NCBI RefSeq assembly: GCF_030409905.1 | Contig: NZ_JAUFQT010000001.1 | Span: forward strand, 1,076,001-1,140,000 | From: Echinicola jeungdonensis | GTDB lineage: Bacteria > Bacteroidota > Bacteroidia > Cytophagales > Cyclobacteriaceae | Direction of reading: 5' to 3' | Length of the DNA stretch: 64,000 nt | Part shown: piece after piece, positions 18,663 to 26,966 of the stretch | How the letters are laid out: the number at the start of each line of letters is the position of its first letter | Numbering within the stretch: position 1 is the stretch's first letter | The notes under the pieces: model-generated | What the model was told of the DNA's origin: nothing | The model's input: only the letters and a program-made list of their open reading frames with translations | Databases searched by the model: none | Translations under genes and position numbers: made by a program

Positions 18663-20036
18663 TCAAGCAGCTTTGTTGATGGGCGGGGATTCCTGTTGGT
18701 TTCTTCGTTTGGCAACTGCTACGGCGTTGGCTGCCATAATGCCGAACAGCACGGCCAGCTTTTCCCTTTTATCTCCCTTTACTCGTATTTTAACCAGTCC
18801 ATAGTGGTTTTTATGGTTGCCGAAAGCCCCTTCCATTGCCGTTGCCCTTTGTTTGGAGACTTCAGCACTCAGAATCTTTTCGGCTTTGTTGTGCGGTTTG
18901 GGGCCTTTTTTGGGGAAGCCGGTGAATATGTCTTTGGAGGTACAATACTTTCTGTTGGCATTGGTGGCATAAATCCGGTCGGCACCCAGCTGGGAAGTCT
19001 GTCCGAAAATCCGGGTATGTTTTACCGTGGATATTTTCAACCGGGTACATTCATTGAAGTTGTTGAAGTCCAGTTTATCGATAAATGATAGCCCGCCTGT
19101 CTGAAGGATATGGGCTTTCATACCGAACTCCACAGGTTTGTTTTCCTTTCCCCGGACGATCGGCCGGAGATAAGGTTTATGGAGGGAAACGATGCGGTCC
19201 TTAAGTTCGGAGGGAGGATTTTCCAACAAAAACTGCTGCTGGACCAAGACTTTTTTGATGGTCTTCAGACAGGCAAAGTCATTTGGTTTAAGCCCCGCCC
19301 CTTGATAAAAGTCTAGGATCTCTTGTAACTGGCCAAGTCCTTTTTCCAACAGGAAGACCAGGGATTTTTTCCTTTTGAGGGTTTCCTTAAAGGATTTGCG
19401 TCTTTTACGGAAGTAGCCAAGCTGTTTGGCCTTCTGCTCCCTGTATTTTGACCGGGGCCTTTTTATGCCCAATTGTTTACATTTTTTGAACAGTTGCTTT
19501 TCAAACACCCACTGGCAGCATTCCCAGAGTAGTTTGGGGTCGGTGGGGAAACGGACATAACTTTCATAACAGGTGGCATCCATTAATAAGACGTGGCTGT
19601 TGTCCACATCCTGTTTCCAGTGATCCATTAGTACCTCTTGGATCTGTTCCCAGTGGCAATGTTCCTCGATGTAGGCCCTGATCCGTGTCATAATGGTAAG
19701 GTCCCGGATCTGTTGGTCTGCTGCCAATACTTTCCCGCAGAAATACTGAAGGCTCCAGTCGGTATTGAAACGCTCTATCAATTGGCGGTCTGAGGTATTC
19801 AGGTAGGCTTTCAAAAACATCAGGGCAAACATGCCCTTGGCACCGAACCACCTTGGGGCACCAGGCCCCTGCAGCTTTTCAGGAACAAGGCTCGAAAGCT
19901 TTTCCCATGGCAGGCTGTCATGGATCTGGCCAAGCAAGGAATTCTTGAAAAAGTGATACTTTGGAGAGTATCCGTCAAAGTCTTTGAAAATAGGGAGCTG
20001 TATGGTATCTTTCATAGTATTTTTGTCTGCAAACAA
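18663..20036 (-). CDS. DDE transposase (IS1182/IS5-like)
   Basis: A full-length transposase of 457 residues. The N-terminal part has the DUF772-like segment RWFGAKGMFALMFLKAYLNTSDRQLIERF. A DDE catalytic part follows, with VLLMDATCYESYVRFPTD holding a candidate first Asp, then a Lys/Arg-rich insert (about 190-225), KPVEFGMKAHIL, and near the end SKQRATAMEGAFGNHKNHYGL with a candidate catalytic Glu. The layout fits IS1182/IS5-group elements; the exact family needs an ISfinder search. The start may be Met8 (MKDTIQLP). No frameshift or internal stop. Confidence 0.85.
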   Translation of the reverse strand: MFADKNTMKDTIQLPIFKDFDGYSPKYHFFKNSLLGQIHDSLPWEKLSSLVPEKLQGPGAPRWFGAKGMFALMFLKAYLNTSDRQLIERFNTDWSLQYFCGKVLAADQQIRDLTIMTRIRAYIEEHCHWEQIQEVLMDHWKQDVDNSHVLLMDATCYESYVRFPTDPKLLWECCQWVFEKQLFKKCKQLGIKRPRSKYREQKAKQLGYFRKRRKSFKETLKRKKSLVFLLEKGLGQLQEILDFYQGAGLKPNDFACLKTIKKVLVQQQFLLENPPSELKDRIVSLHKPYLRPIVRGKENKPVEFGMKAHILQTGGLSFIDKLDFNNFNECTRLKISTVKHTRIFGQTSQLGADRIYATNANRKYCTSKDIFTGFPKKGPKPHNKAEKILSAEVSKQRATAMEGAFGNHKNHYGLVKIRVKGDKREKLAVLFGIMAANAVAVAKRRNQQESPPINKAA

Positions 20037-20050
20037 AAAATACGAAAAAG

Positions 20051-20092
20051 AAAACCCCGGAAAAAGCCCTTTTGGACGATTTTCGGGGTTTT
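20051..20092. terminator. Hairpin just upstream of the transposase gene
   Basis: AAAACCCCG (20051-20059) pairs with CGGGGTTTT (20084-20092), with T tracts on both strands. It lies between the ddl gene and the transposase, both read leftwards, so it may end ddl transcripts or shield the transposase from read-through, as seen in some insertion sequences. Confidence 0.6.
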
Positions 20093-20159
20093 TGAGTTAT
20101 TTTTTCGCAACCCTGTTTATTAAGAGTCAGTGATTTAGCTAATTAACAAGAAGCCCTTT

Positions 20160-21146
20160 TTACACCCACATTTCTTCAATCAATTCTGTATAAAATTCCT
20201 TCACCGTCTTTCCCACTGCCCTTACCTGTTGGGATATCAAACTGGTTTCGGTTTGACCAGGTACCGTATTCACTTCTATAAAATAAAATTTACCTGTGTC
20301 TTTTTCCAGAAAATAGTCCATCCGCACTGCCCCTTTGCAATTTAACTTTTGATAAACTGCCTCAGCAATTTTACTTACCCTTATCACCTCTTCCGGTGTC
20401 ATCCGTCCAGGAGTAATTTCCTCCGAGACTCCTGCAGTATACTTGGCTTCAAAATCAAAATATTCCTTTGAACTCACAATCTCCGTAGAAGGTAAAACAA
20501 TAATTTCCCCAGCAATCTTGTAAATACCAATGGAAAATTCCCTTCCCGAAACAAACTCTTCCACCAATACCTGGTCATCCTCTCCAAAGGCCAAATCCAG
20601 GGCATCCTGTAATTCTTCCACCTTTTTCACCTTGCTCATGCCAATGCTACTTCCTCCATTGTTAGGCTTTACAAAACAAGGCATAGATAGTTCCTGGGCC
20701 ACTTTGCAAGTATTTTCGGGGGAGTTTTCGAATAATTGAAAAGATTTGGCCATAAATAGGTCATCAATTCCTTCCACAATGGCCTTCGTGTATCCTTTGT
20801 TCATGGTAATGGCAGAAGTTAGGGTACTACTGGTGGTATAAGGTATCCCCAACATATCAAAGTAACCGGATAACTTCCCATCCTCACCAGGTGACCCATG
20901 AAGAATATTAAAAACTCCATCAAACTGGATTTTCTCCCCATTCAATGAAATGCTAAAATCATTGAGGTCGACTTTATATTCCTTTCCGGAGGCATCCTGA
21001 TAACACCATTTTTCCCGGTTGATGATAATTTTATAAACATCATACCGTTCCAAATCAATATTTTTTTCCACAACAGCGGCACTTTTTAGGGAAACTTTTG
21101 CCTCTCCGGTAAATCCGCCCGTTACCAATGCAATTTTTTTCTTCAT
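20160..21146 (-). CDS. ddl: D-alanine--D-alanine ligase
   Basis: An ATP-grasp ligase that makes the D-Ala-D-Ala dipeptide for peptidoglycan. The 328-residue product has FNILHGSPGEDGKLSGYFDM (N-terminal substrate region with HGSPGEDG), PCFVKPNNGGSSIGMSKVK (ATP-grasp loop), the EEFVSGREFSIGIY signature, and FIEVNTVPGQTETSL (metal and D-Ala site). Length is a little under the usual 330-360. The insertion sequence lies immediately downstream, but the ddl frame is complete. Confidence 0.95.
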   Translation of the reverse strand: MKKKIALVTGGFTGEAKVSLKSAAVVEKNIDLERYDVYKIIINREKWCYQDASGKEYKVDLNDFSISLNGEKIQFDGVFNILHGSPGEDGKLSGYFDMLGIPYTTSSTLTSAITMNKGYTKAIVEGIDDLFMAKSFQLFENSPENTCKVAQELSMPCFVKPNNGGSSIGMSKVKKVEELQDALDLAFGEDDQVLVEEFVSGREFSIGIYKIAGEIIVLPSTEIVSSKEYFDFEAKYTAGVSEEITPGRMTPEEVIRVSKIAEAVYQKLNCKGAVRMDYFLEKDTGKFYFIEVNTVPGQTETSLISQQVRAVGKTVKEFYTELIEEMWV

Positions 21147-21391
21147 ATTGGGGGTAAAGGTAAAATTTAGAAATGAAAAAATGCAATACAGAATTCAGGA
21201 ACTGATTAATTTTCCTCTTTTGGGAAATGGGTTATTTGTTATTGTATTATTAAAAAATTGAACGCGAGGATCAATAAAATTCATTCTTGCTAAACTCCAG
21301 GTAAGTTTTCATTAGAAAATCTAAAGCTTGATTAGCCTTTCCCTCAATTTCCTTATATTTAGAGACAGGTAAATCCAAAAAAAAATTCTTT

Positions 21392-23569
21392 ATGCGTATA
21401 ATTCGTTTTTTCAATTTAGCAATATTTACCCTCCTACTCATTCATCCTCTTCTGGGTCAAGAAAAAAAAGTCAGCCTGGAATCTGTTTTTAAGCAGGGAA
21501 TTTTCTTTCAGGAAAATATTCAGGGTATCAATTGGATGAATGATGGCCAATATTACAGCAGCTTGGATCAAAGCCAAGGATACCCGAGGGTAATAAAAAT
21601 CAATATTTCTACCGGCAAGGAGGAGGAAGTTTTGATTGACGGGAAAAAATTGGGACTGGAATTTTCTGAATATGAATTGAACAAGGAAGAAACCAAGGCC
21701 CTGGTGGCCTCAGAGGTGGAACCTATATACAGAAGATCTACCCAAGCTAATTACCATTTGATAGATCTGGAAAGCGGGGATTGCCAAAAATTGATGGATG
21801 GGGAAAAAATCTCCTATGCGACACTTTCACCCGATAATGACAAAGTCGCCTTTGTAAAGGATAATGACCTTTATTACATCAGCCTTAAAGATCAGCAGCT
21901 TCATCGGGTCACCCATGACGGCCAAAGGAATCAAATCATCAATGGTGCTGCGGATTGGGTTTATGAGGAGGAGTTTTCCATGGCCAAAGCATTCGAATGG
22001 TCCCCTGATGGTGAACAAATTGCCTTTCTACGCTTTGATGAAACCAAGGTACCAGAATACCATATGCAAATCTGGGGAAATCTATATCCCTATGATTATT
22101 CCTTCAAATACCCCAAAGCAGGAGAAAATAATGCCCTGGTTTCCATCCATGTGCGTCACCTGGAAGATAATAAAACTGTTACACTTGATTCCGGTAATGA
22201 AAATGACATTTACCTCCCCCGGATTTATTGGACCGGCACACCAAATCACCTTGCCTTTATCCGCCTGAACCGCCTTCAAAACCAGTTGGATATTTTCCAG
22301 GCCCAAACAACCACTGGGGAAAGCAGTATTCTCCTTACTGAAACATCAGATACCTATGTGGACCTGGACTACAATGACAATTTACTGTTTTTGGAAAACA
22401 ATAAAGGATTTATTCGGACTTCTGAAAAGGACGGCTATAAGCACATTTATCACCACAATAAAAACGGAAAATTGATTTCACAAGTCACATCCGGTAATTG
22501 GGAGGTTTCGGAATTGGTAGGCGTCGATGAAAAGGATGAAAATGTTTATTATATCAGCACAGAAAAATCCCCTTTGGAAAGGAAACTATTTGTCATCAAA
22601 ATGAACGGCAAATCCAAAAGACTCTTAACCGAAGCCAAAGGCACCCATCATATCAATATGAGCCCTGACTTCAAATATTTTATTGACAAACACACCACAA
22701 CGGATCAGCCTTTAAGGATATCCCTCCACAATCAGAAAGGGAAGGAAATCAAACTTCTTAAAAGCAATACTGCTCTAAAAGAAAGGATTTCACAATATGC
22801 TTTTGCTTCCAAAACTTTTTTTGAGTTTGAGACTGTAGACGGTACTATGCTAAATGGTTATATGATGAGGCCTGCGGACTTTGACCCCTATCATGAATAC
22901 CCTGTTTTGATGTATGTGTATGGAGGCCCCGGCTCCCAGGATGTTACAAATGAATGGGGTGGAACAAGGGATTTTTGGCACCAACACCTGGTTTCTGAGG
23001 GGTACATTGTGGCCTGCATTGACAACCGAGGCACCGGAGGAAGAGGCAAGGCTTTCAAACATTCCACTTATGGGCAATTAGGCAAATTGGAAACCCAGGA
23101 TCAAATTGCCGGAGCCCGATATTTGGCTGATTTGCCCTATGTGGACAATAACCGAATAGGCATATGGGGTTGGTCCTATGGAGGCTACCTGTCTTCCCTT
23201 TCATTAATGTTGGGAAATGACATTTTTAAAACAGCCATTGCCGTAGCTCCGGTGACCAACTGGAGATATTATGACACCATCTACACTGAAAGGTACCTAA
23301 AACCCCCACAGCTCAACCCTTCCGGCTATGATGATAATAGCCCGATAAATCATGTCAAAAAACTAAAAGGAGACTTTCTGCTCATCCATGGCACTGGAGA
23401 TGACAATGTGCATTTTCAAAATTCCGTTGACTTGGTAAATTCCCTAATTGCCGCAGACAAACAGTTTGAAACATTTTATTACCCCAACAGAAACCATGGA
23501 ATCTATGGAGGTAATACCACCTGGCACCTGTACAGCATGATGACGGATTTTATCAAAAGGAAACTATAA
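21392..23569 (+). CDS. Dipeptidyl peptidase IV family serine protease (S9B)
   Basis: A secreted or periplasmic exopeptidase that removes X-Pro (or X-Ala) dipeptides. The 725-residue protein has a signal peptide (about 1-22, HPLLGQEK), an eight-bladed DPPIV propeller domain (about 90-440, with DWVYEEEFSMAKAFEWSPDG, which includes the double-Glu motif that binds the peptide N-terminus), and a C-terminal alpha/beta hydrolase. The nucleophile is Ser595 in GWSYGGYLS; Asp in GTGDDNVHF and His in RNHGIYGG complete the triad. It has its own terminator and is divergent from ddl. Confidence 0.92.
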   Translation: MRIIRFFNLAIFTLLLIHPLLGQEKKVSLESVFKQGIFFQENIQGINWMNDGQYYSSLDQSQGYPRVIKINISTGKEEEVLIDGKKLGLEFSEYELNKEETKALVASEVEPIYRRSTQANYHLIDLESGDCQKLMDGEKISYATLSPDNDKVAFVKDNDLYYISLKDQQLHRVTHDGQRNQIINGAADWVYEEEFSMAKAFEWSPDGEQIAFLRFDETKVPEYHMQIWGNLYPYDYSFKYPKAGENNALVSIHVRHLEDNKTVTLDSGNENDIYLPRIYWTGTPNHLAFIRLNRLQNQLDIFQAQTTTGESSILLTETSDTYVDLDYNDNLLFLENNKGFIRTSEKDGYKHIYHHNKNGKLISQVTSGNWEVSELVGVDEKDENVYYISTEKSPLERKLFVIKMNGKSKRLLTEAKGTHHINMSPDFKYFIDKHTTTDQPLRISLHNQKGKEIKLLKSNTALKERISQYAFASKTFFEFETVDGTMLNGYMMRPADFDPYHEYPVLMYVYGGPGSQDVTNEWGGTRDFWHQHLVSEGYIVACIDNRGTGGRGKAFKHSTYGQLGKLETQDQIAGARYLADLPYVDNNRIGIWGWSYGGYLSSLSLMLGNDIFKTAIAVAPVTNWRYYDTIYTERYLKPPQLNPSGYDDNSPINHVKKLKGDFLLIHGTGDDNVHFQNSVDLVNSLIAADKQFETFYYPNRNHGIYGGNTTWHLYSMMTDFIKRKL

Positions 23570-23589
23570 AGTTATTTAGCTTCCATTTC

Positions 23590-23636
23590 AACCAACCGCC
23601 TTTTCCTTGAAAAAGCGGTTGGTTGTCCTTTTTTCC
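23590..23636 (+). terminator. Rho-independent terminator after the peptidase gene
   Basis: AACCAACCGC (23590-23599) pairs with GCGGTTGGTT (23615-23624), with a further TTTT/AAAA extension of the stem and a T run after it. It begins 21 bp after the peptidase stop. Confidence 0.85.
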
Positions 23637-23696
23637 AAAACATTGCTTTTTCAGGTCCTAAGCCCTATATTAATTTCCATAATAACCCAATTAATC

Positions 23697-24071
23697 ATGA
23701 AGGAAAGACTAAATACCTCTTTACAATCCATCAGCCTTTTTGGGGTGGTGGGCCTAACTGCCTGGTCAGTATTTTATGGAAATCTTCCTACCAAAGAATT
23801 GCTTACTTACCTGATCATTTTTGTTCTGTTAGTGGAGGTTTTCAGCTTGATTTTGATAAGTAAAATCTATCCAGAAAGCCATACCTCTTTCAAAATAGGA
23901 ATGATGGCAGCTCTTCTTGTCCTTTTGGGGATCAAAAGAGTTATGCCCGACTTTTTCACACCCCTTACCGTCACCGCTTTTGTGATCAATTTCTTTTATA
24001 ATTTCTATACCAATCAAAAGCGACGTACAGGAAGGTTTAAAAGGAAGCCTAAGAAGAAAATTAAGTTTTGA
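23697..24071 (+). CDS. Small inner-membrane protein of unknown function
   Basis: From the ATG at 23697 this gives 124 residues: a short polar start MKERLNTSLQS, then four hydrophobic segments (about 12-27, 35-56, 66-80, 85-102), and a very basic tail (KRRTGRFKRKPKKKIKF) expected in the cytoplasm. A longer frame from 23607 exists, but its first codons lie inside the terminator hairpin, so the later start is chosen. I do not recognise a family. It sits alone between two plus-strand genes. Confidence 0.6.
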   Translation: MKERLNTSLQSISLFGVVGLTAWSVFYGNLPTKELLTYLIIFVLLVEVFSLILISKIYPESHTSFKIGMMAALLVLLGIKRVMPDFFTPLTVTAFVINFFYNFYTNQKRRTGRFKRKPKKKIKF

Positions 24072-24424
24072 GGGGAAAAAAGGTGGGAGTTATTAAGTTA
24101 TTGGGTGTATTGGTATAATAGTATTTGAAAATACAGCATTCATCAATATAAACCCCATTTTTTTATGATTTCTCAGGCTGCGGAGCCGTCGATTTTTTTG
24201 GGGTAGGCTGTGACCTGCGGACAGGGTATAGAAATTACAAATTTCGATTAGCATTATCTATCTTTTATATTTTTTGTCTTTTCGCTATTCTTAACTCCTG
24301 GGTCTTTAAAAAGAAAACTGGTGTATTATTGATTTCCTTCAATATTAAAAACCCGCTCTCCATTTACATACTAATCCTGTTGATCGGCACGTTATTTGAA
24401 GTTGTTCTTGAAAATAAATTACCC
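24072..24424. other. Intergenic region, 353 bp
   Basis: No gene or RNA seen. It is AT-rich. An open frame beginning at 24329 runs into the following gene but only extends it with an unlikely second hydrophobic segment. Confidence 0.4.
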
Positions 24425-24889
24425 ATGAAAAAAATAATACTCCTCTTTTGCTTATTAATCCCATTGGTGACCTTTTCCCAACAAAGGTTGGAAAAATTGG
24501 TGGATGAAAGAAAACAACTCCATGAGCAGTGGAAAGACTCTGAAACAAAAAAATCCGGGATATTTGGCCACCGCACCAAAAAAGACATGATCGAAACCAA
24601 CAACTGGTTGGAACGCATCGTCAAAAAGGACAATCAGATCATCGATGAACTGGAGCTATTGAAAAGTATAGAAACCACAGAAATCACCTACGAAAAGGAG
24701 GATTACAAATTTATAGCCCAGAAACAGGAACTTGATATTGGAAAGCTCAAAAGGGCATTGGCTGAAAAAGACGAAAAAATTGCTGAAGAAAAATCCAATA
24801 AAAGGACTTATGAGTGGACCACATTAATATTTTTTATCTCTACCCTGACATTGGGTTATTTATTTTATAAAACGAAATTTAAAGCTTAA
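24425..24889 (+). CDS. Secreted coiled-coil protein with C-terminal membrane anchor
   Basis: A 154-residue protein of unrecognised family. From the ATG at 24425: signal peptide (MKKIILLFCLLIPLVTFSQQ), then a charged helical region (about 20-125) with coiled-coil character, including LEKLVDERKQLHEQWKDSE and KLKRALAEKDEKIAEEKSN, and a single C-terminal transmembrane helix (about 128-148, TTLIFFISTLTLGYLFY). This looks like a periplasmic helical stalk fixed in the inner membrane. It lies 87 bp before glyS, which has its own promoter. Confidence 0.6.
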   Translation: MKKIILLFCLLIPLVTFSQQRLEKLVDERKQLHEQWKDSETKKSGIFGHRTKKDMIETNNWLERIVKKDNQIIDELELLKSIETTEITYEKEDYKFIAQKQELDIGKLKRALAEKDEKIAEEKSNKRTYEWTTLIFFISTLTLGYLFYKTKFKA

Positions 24890-24942
24890 TTAGCAAGCCC
24901 ATATCTTAGGTTCAAACCAAAAACTAAACCCTCAATTCCTTC

Positions 24943-24971
24943 TTGAAATTGATTAGATTTCCCTATTTTTG
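24943..24971 (+). promoter_or_regulatory. Bacteroidota sigma-A promoter of glyS (possibly leaderless)
   Basis: TTG (24943-24945), 18-nt spacer, then TATTTTTG (24964-24971), an exact match to TTG-N17-23-TAnnTTTG. The glyS ATG is only 5 nt after the -7 element, so transcription would begin at or next to the start codon, giving a leaderless mRNA. Confidence 0.6.
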
Positions 24972-24976
24972 CGGCT

Positions 24977-26442
24977 ATGGCAAAGACAGAACAAGCAACT
25001 GAAAATACGCAATTAAAGGATATCATCTCCCATGCCAAGGAGTATGGTTTTGTATATCCATCTTCGGAAATATATGATGGTCTTCAGGCCGTTTATGATT
25101 ACGGAGCTTACGGGGTTGAGCTGAAGAACAATCTAAAGCGACTCTGGTGGGAATCCATGACCCGTCTCAATGACAATATAGTAGGATTGGATTCTGCCAT
25201 TTTTATGCACCCCACCACCTGGAAGGCATCAGGTCACGTAGACAGTTTCAACGACCCTATGGTCGACAATAAGGACAGCAAAAAAGATACCGTGCTGATG
25301 TATTGATTGAGGAAAAAGCAGCTGCCCTTAGGAAAGAGGGAAAAGAGGAAGAAGCTAAATCGCTTTTGGCTGCCATGGGAAAACTTCTTGATGCAGAAGA
25401 CCTAAGTGGCTTGAGGGACCTGATCATCAACGAAGATATCACCTGCCCTATCAGCGGAACAGCTAACTGGACCGATGTAAGGCAATTTAACTTGATGTTT
25501 TCTACTCAAGTGGGTTCAGTAGCTGAAGATGCTTCCACCATTTACTTAAGACCAGAAACTGCCCAGGGAATTTTTGTTAATTTTCTTAATGTGCAAAAAA
25601 CTGCTAGGATGAAAGTTCCTTTCGGTATTGCACAGATTGGAAAGGCCTTCAGAAATGAAATTGTCGCCAGACAGTTTATCTTCAGGATGAGGGAATTTGA
25701 ACAAATGGAAATGCAATTCTTTGTTCGCCCCGGCACAGAAATGGAATGGTACCAGGCTTGGGGAGCTAACCGTTTAAAATGGCACAAAGCCCTTGGCATT
25801 CCGGATAGCCACATCAGGACTTATGTCCATGATAAATTAGCCCATTATGCCAATGCAGCCATGGACATTGAATTTGAATTCCCATTTGGTTTTAAAGAAG
25901 TGGAGGGTATTCACTCCAGAACTGATTTTGATCTTAAAAACCACCAGGAATTCTCCAAAAAGAAACAACAGTACTTCGATCCGGAGGTAAATCAAAATTA
26001 CATTCCTTATGTAGTGGAGACTTCCATAGGAGCGGACCGGTTGTTCCTGATGGTACTTTGCAATGCCTATACTGAGGAGGAAGTCGCTGGTAAAATGCGT
26101 ACCTACCTGAAATTCCACCCAGCCATTGCTCCGGTAAAGGCCGCTATCCTTCCGTTGACCAAAAAGGATGGATTGCCTGAAAAAGGAAAAGAAATTTTTG
26201 ACAGGTTAAAATACGACTTTAACATTGTTTATGAAGAGGCGGCCTCCATTGGGAAGAGATATACACGACAGGATTTAATCGGAACTCCCTTTTGTATCGC
26301 CGTGGACCACCAAACTTTGGAGGACAATACGGTTACCATTAGGCATCGGGATACTACCGAACAGGAAAGGGTATCTATCGATGAGTTACATGGAAGACTG
26401 GGAGAAGCTACAAGCTTTAAAAATATCTTCGACAAAATATAA
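24977..26442 (+). CDS. glyS: Glycyl-tRNA synthetase, reading frame broken by a 1-nt deletion in an A run
   Basis: Charges tRNA-Gly (alpha2 class II type). The sequence lies in two frames: 24977-25306 (MAKTEQATENTQ...NKDSKKDTVLMY stop) and the continuation, open through 25303-26442. Family members read NKDSKKRYRADVLIE at this point. The DNA has AGC then six A (25280-25285) then GATACC; seven A would give SKKRYRADVLIEEK and a single frame of about 488 residues. Class II motifs are present: YLRPETAQGIFVNF (motif 2 region) and ETSIGADRLFLMVL (motif 3), plus a C-terminal anticodon-binding domain. The gene is essential and single here, so a base-call error in the homopolymer or slippage rescue is more likely than true loss. 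A terminator follows. Confidence 0.9.
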
Positions 26443-26466
26443 AAACTGGATAGGTCCAGAGAACAT

Positions 26467-26504
26467 AAAAAGCCCCGGAATTAATCAAACCGGGGCTTTT
26501 TTTT
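26467..26504 (+). terminator. Rho-independent terminator of glyS
   Basis: AAAAAGCCCCGG (26467-26478) pairs with CCGGGGCTTTTT (26490-26501) and continues into T residues. It begins 24 bp after the glyS stop. Confidence 0.92.
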
Positions 26505-26556
26505 ATGCAAATGCATTTTATTACTCACAAATTTCCAAATCCAAATGGATGGCGTA

Positions 26557-26882
26557 TTAACGGTCATCATTAGTATCAATCACCAAGGTATTACTTTTGA
26601 GGGGAGCCAATCTAGGGGTGGGGCGCCCATCTTCATACAGTTCCCCATCTGCAAAGCTATACCACTTTGAGGGGAATAGGTCAGCTCTTCTACTAATATG
26701 TCAAGACAAATTTCTTCACAATTTACGGCCAATTCACTGGCAAAACCAGTGCTGGGGTAAACTTCGGAGCTTTCTTCGATTTCAAAAGTGTCAATATGGC
26801 TGTATGAAAAAACAGCATAAAGGTTTGGATTCCCAAGAACCCATTTTGCATTTTGTGGAACATAATATTTATCGATTGGCAT
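26557..26882 (-). pseudogene. Possible frame-broken small gene
   Basis: On the minus strand an ATG frame from 26882 reads MPIDKYYVPQNAKWVLGNP and stays protein-like to about EEICLDILVEEL. After that the protein-like reading shifts to another frame: RRADLFPSKWYSFADGELYE, then DGRPTPRLAPLKSNTLVIDT, NDDR and a stop at 26557. Each part has good amino-acid composition, but they are out of frame near 26695, as expected for a decayed or mis-sequenced gene. I do not recognise a family. It lies between glyS and the mltF-like gene, on the mltF strand. Confidence 0.3.
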
Positions 26883-26966
26883 TCTGCCAAAATATTATTT
26901 TTAAAACAGAACAGAAAAATGTACGACTTCATTTTGGGTACAAAGCGAAATTTTAAGGATCTAAAA

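Larger units (their letters stand above)
18589..20113 (-). mobile_element. Insertion sequence with single DDE transposase
   Basis: One transposase gene surrounded by about 75 bp on each side and no passenger genes, placed between metK and ddl. Candidate ends are GGGTTG (18589-18594) and CAACCC (20108-20113), complementary over 6 bp, but inverted-repeat similarity does not extend clearly further and no target duplication could be recognised, so the ends are approximate. The transposase frame is intact, so the element may be active or recently acquired. Confidence 0.6.

Noticed and set aside
25274..25306. Programmed -1 frameshift site in glyS
   Set aside because: The A run is read as AAA AAA G in frame, not A AAA AAG, and no downstream stimulating structure stands out; an indel is simpler.
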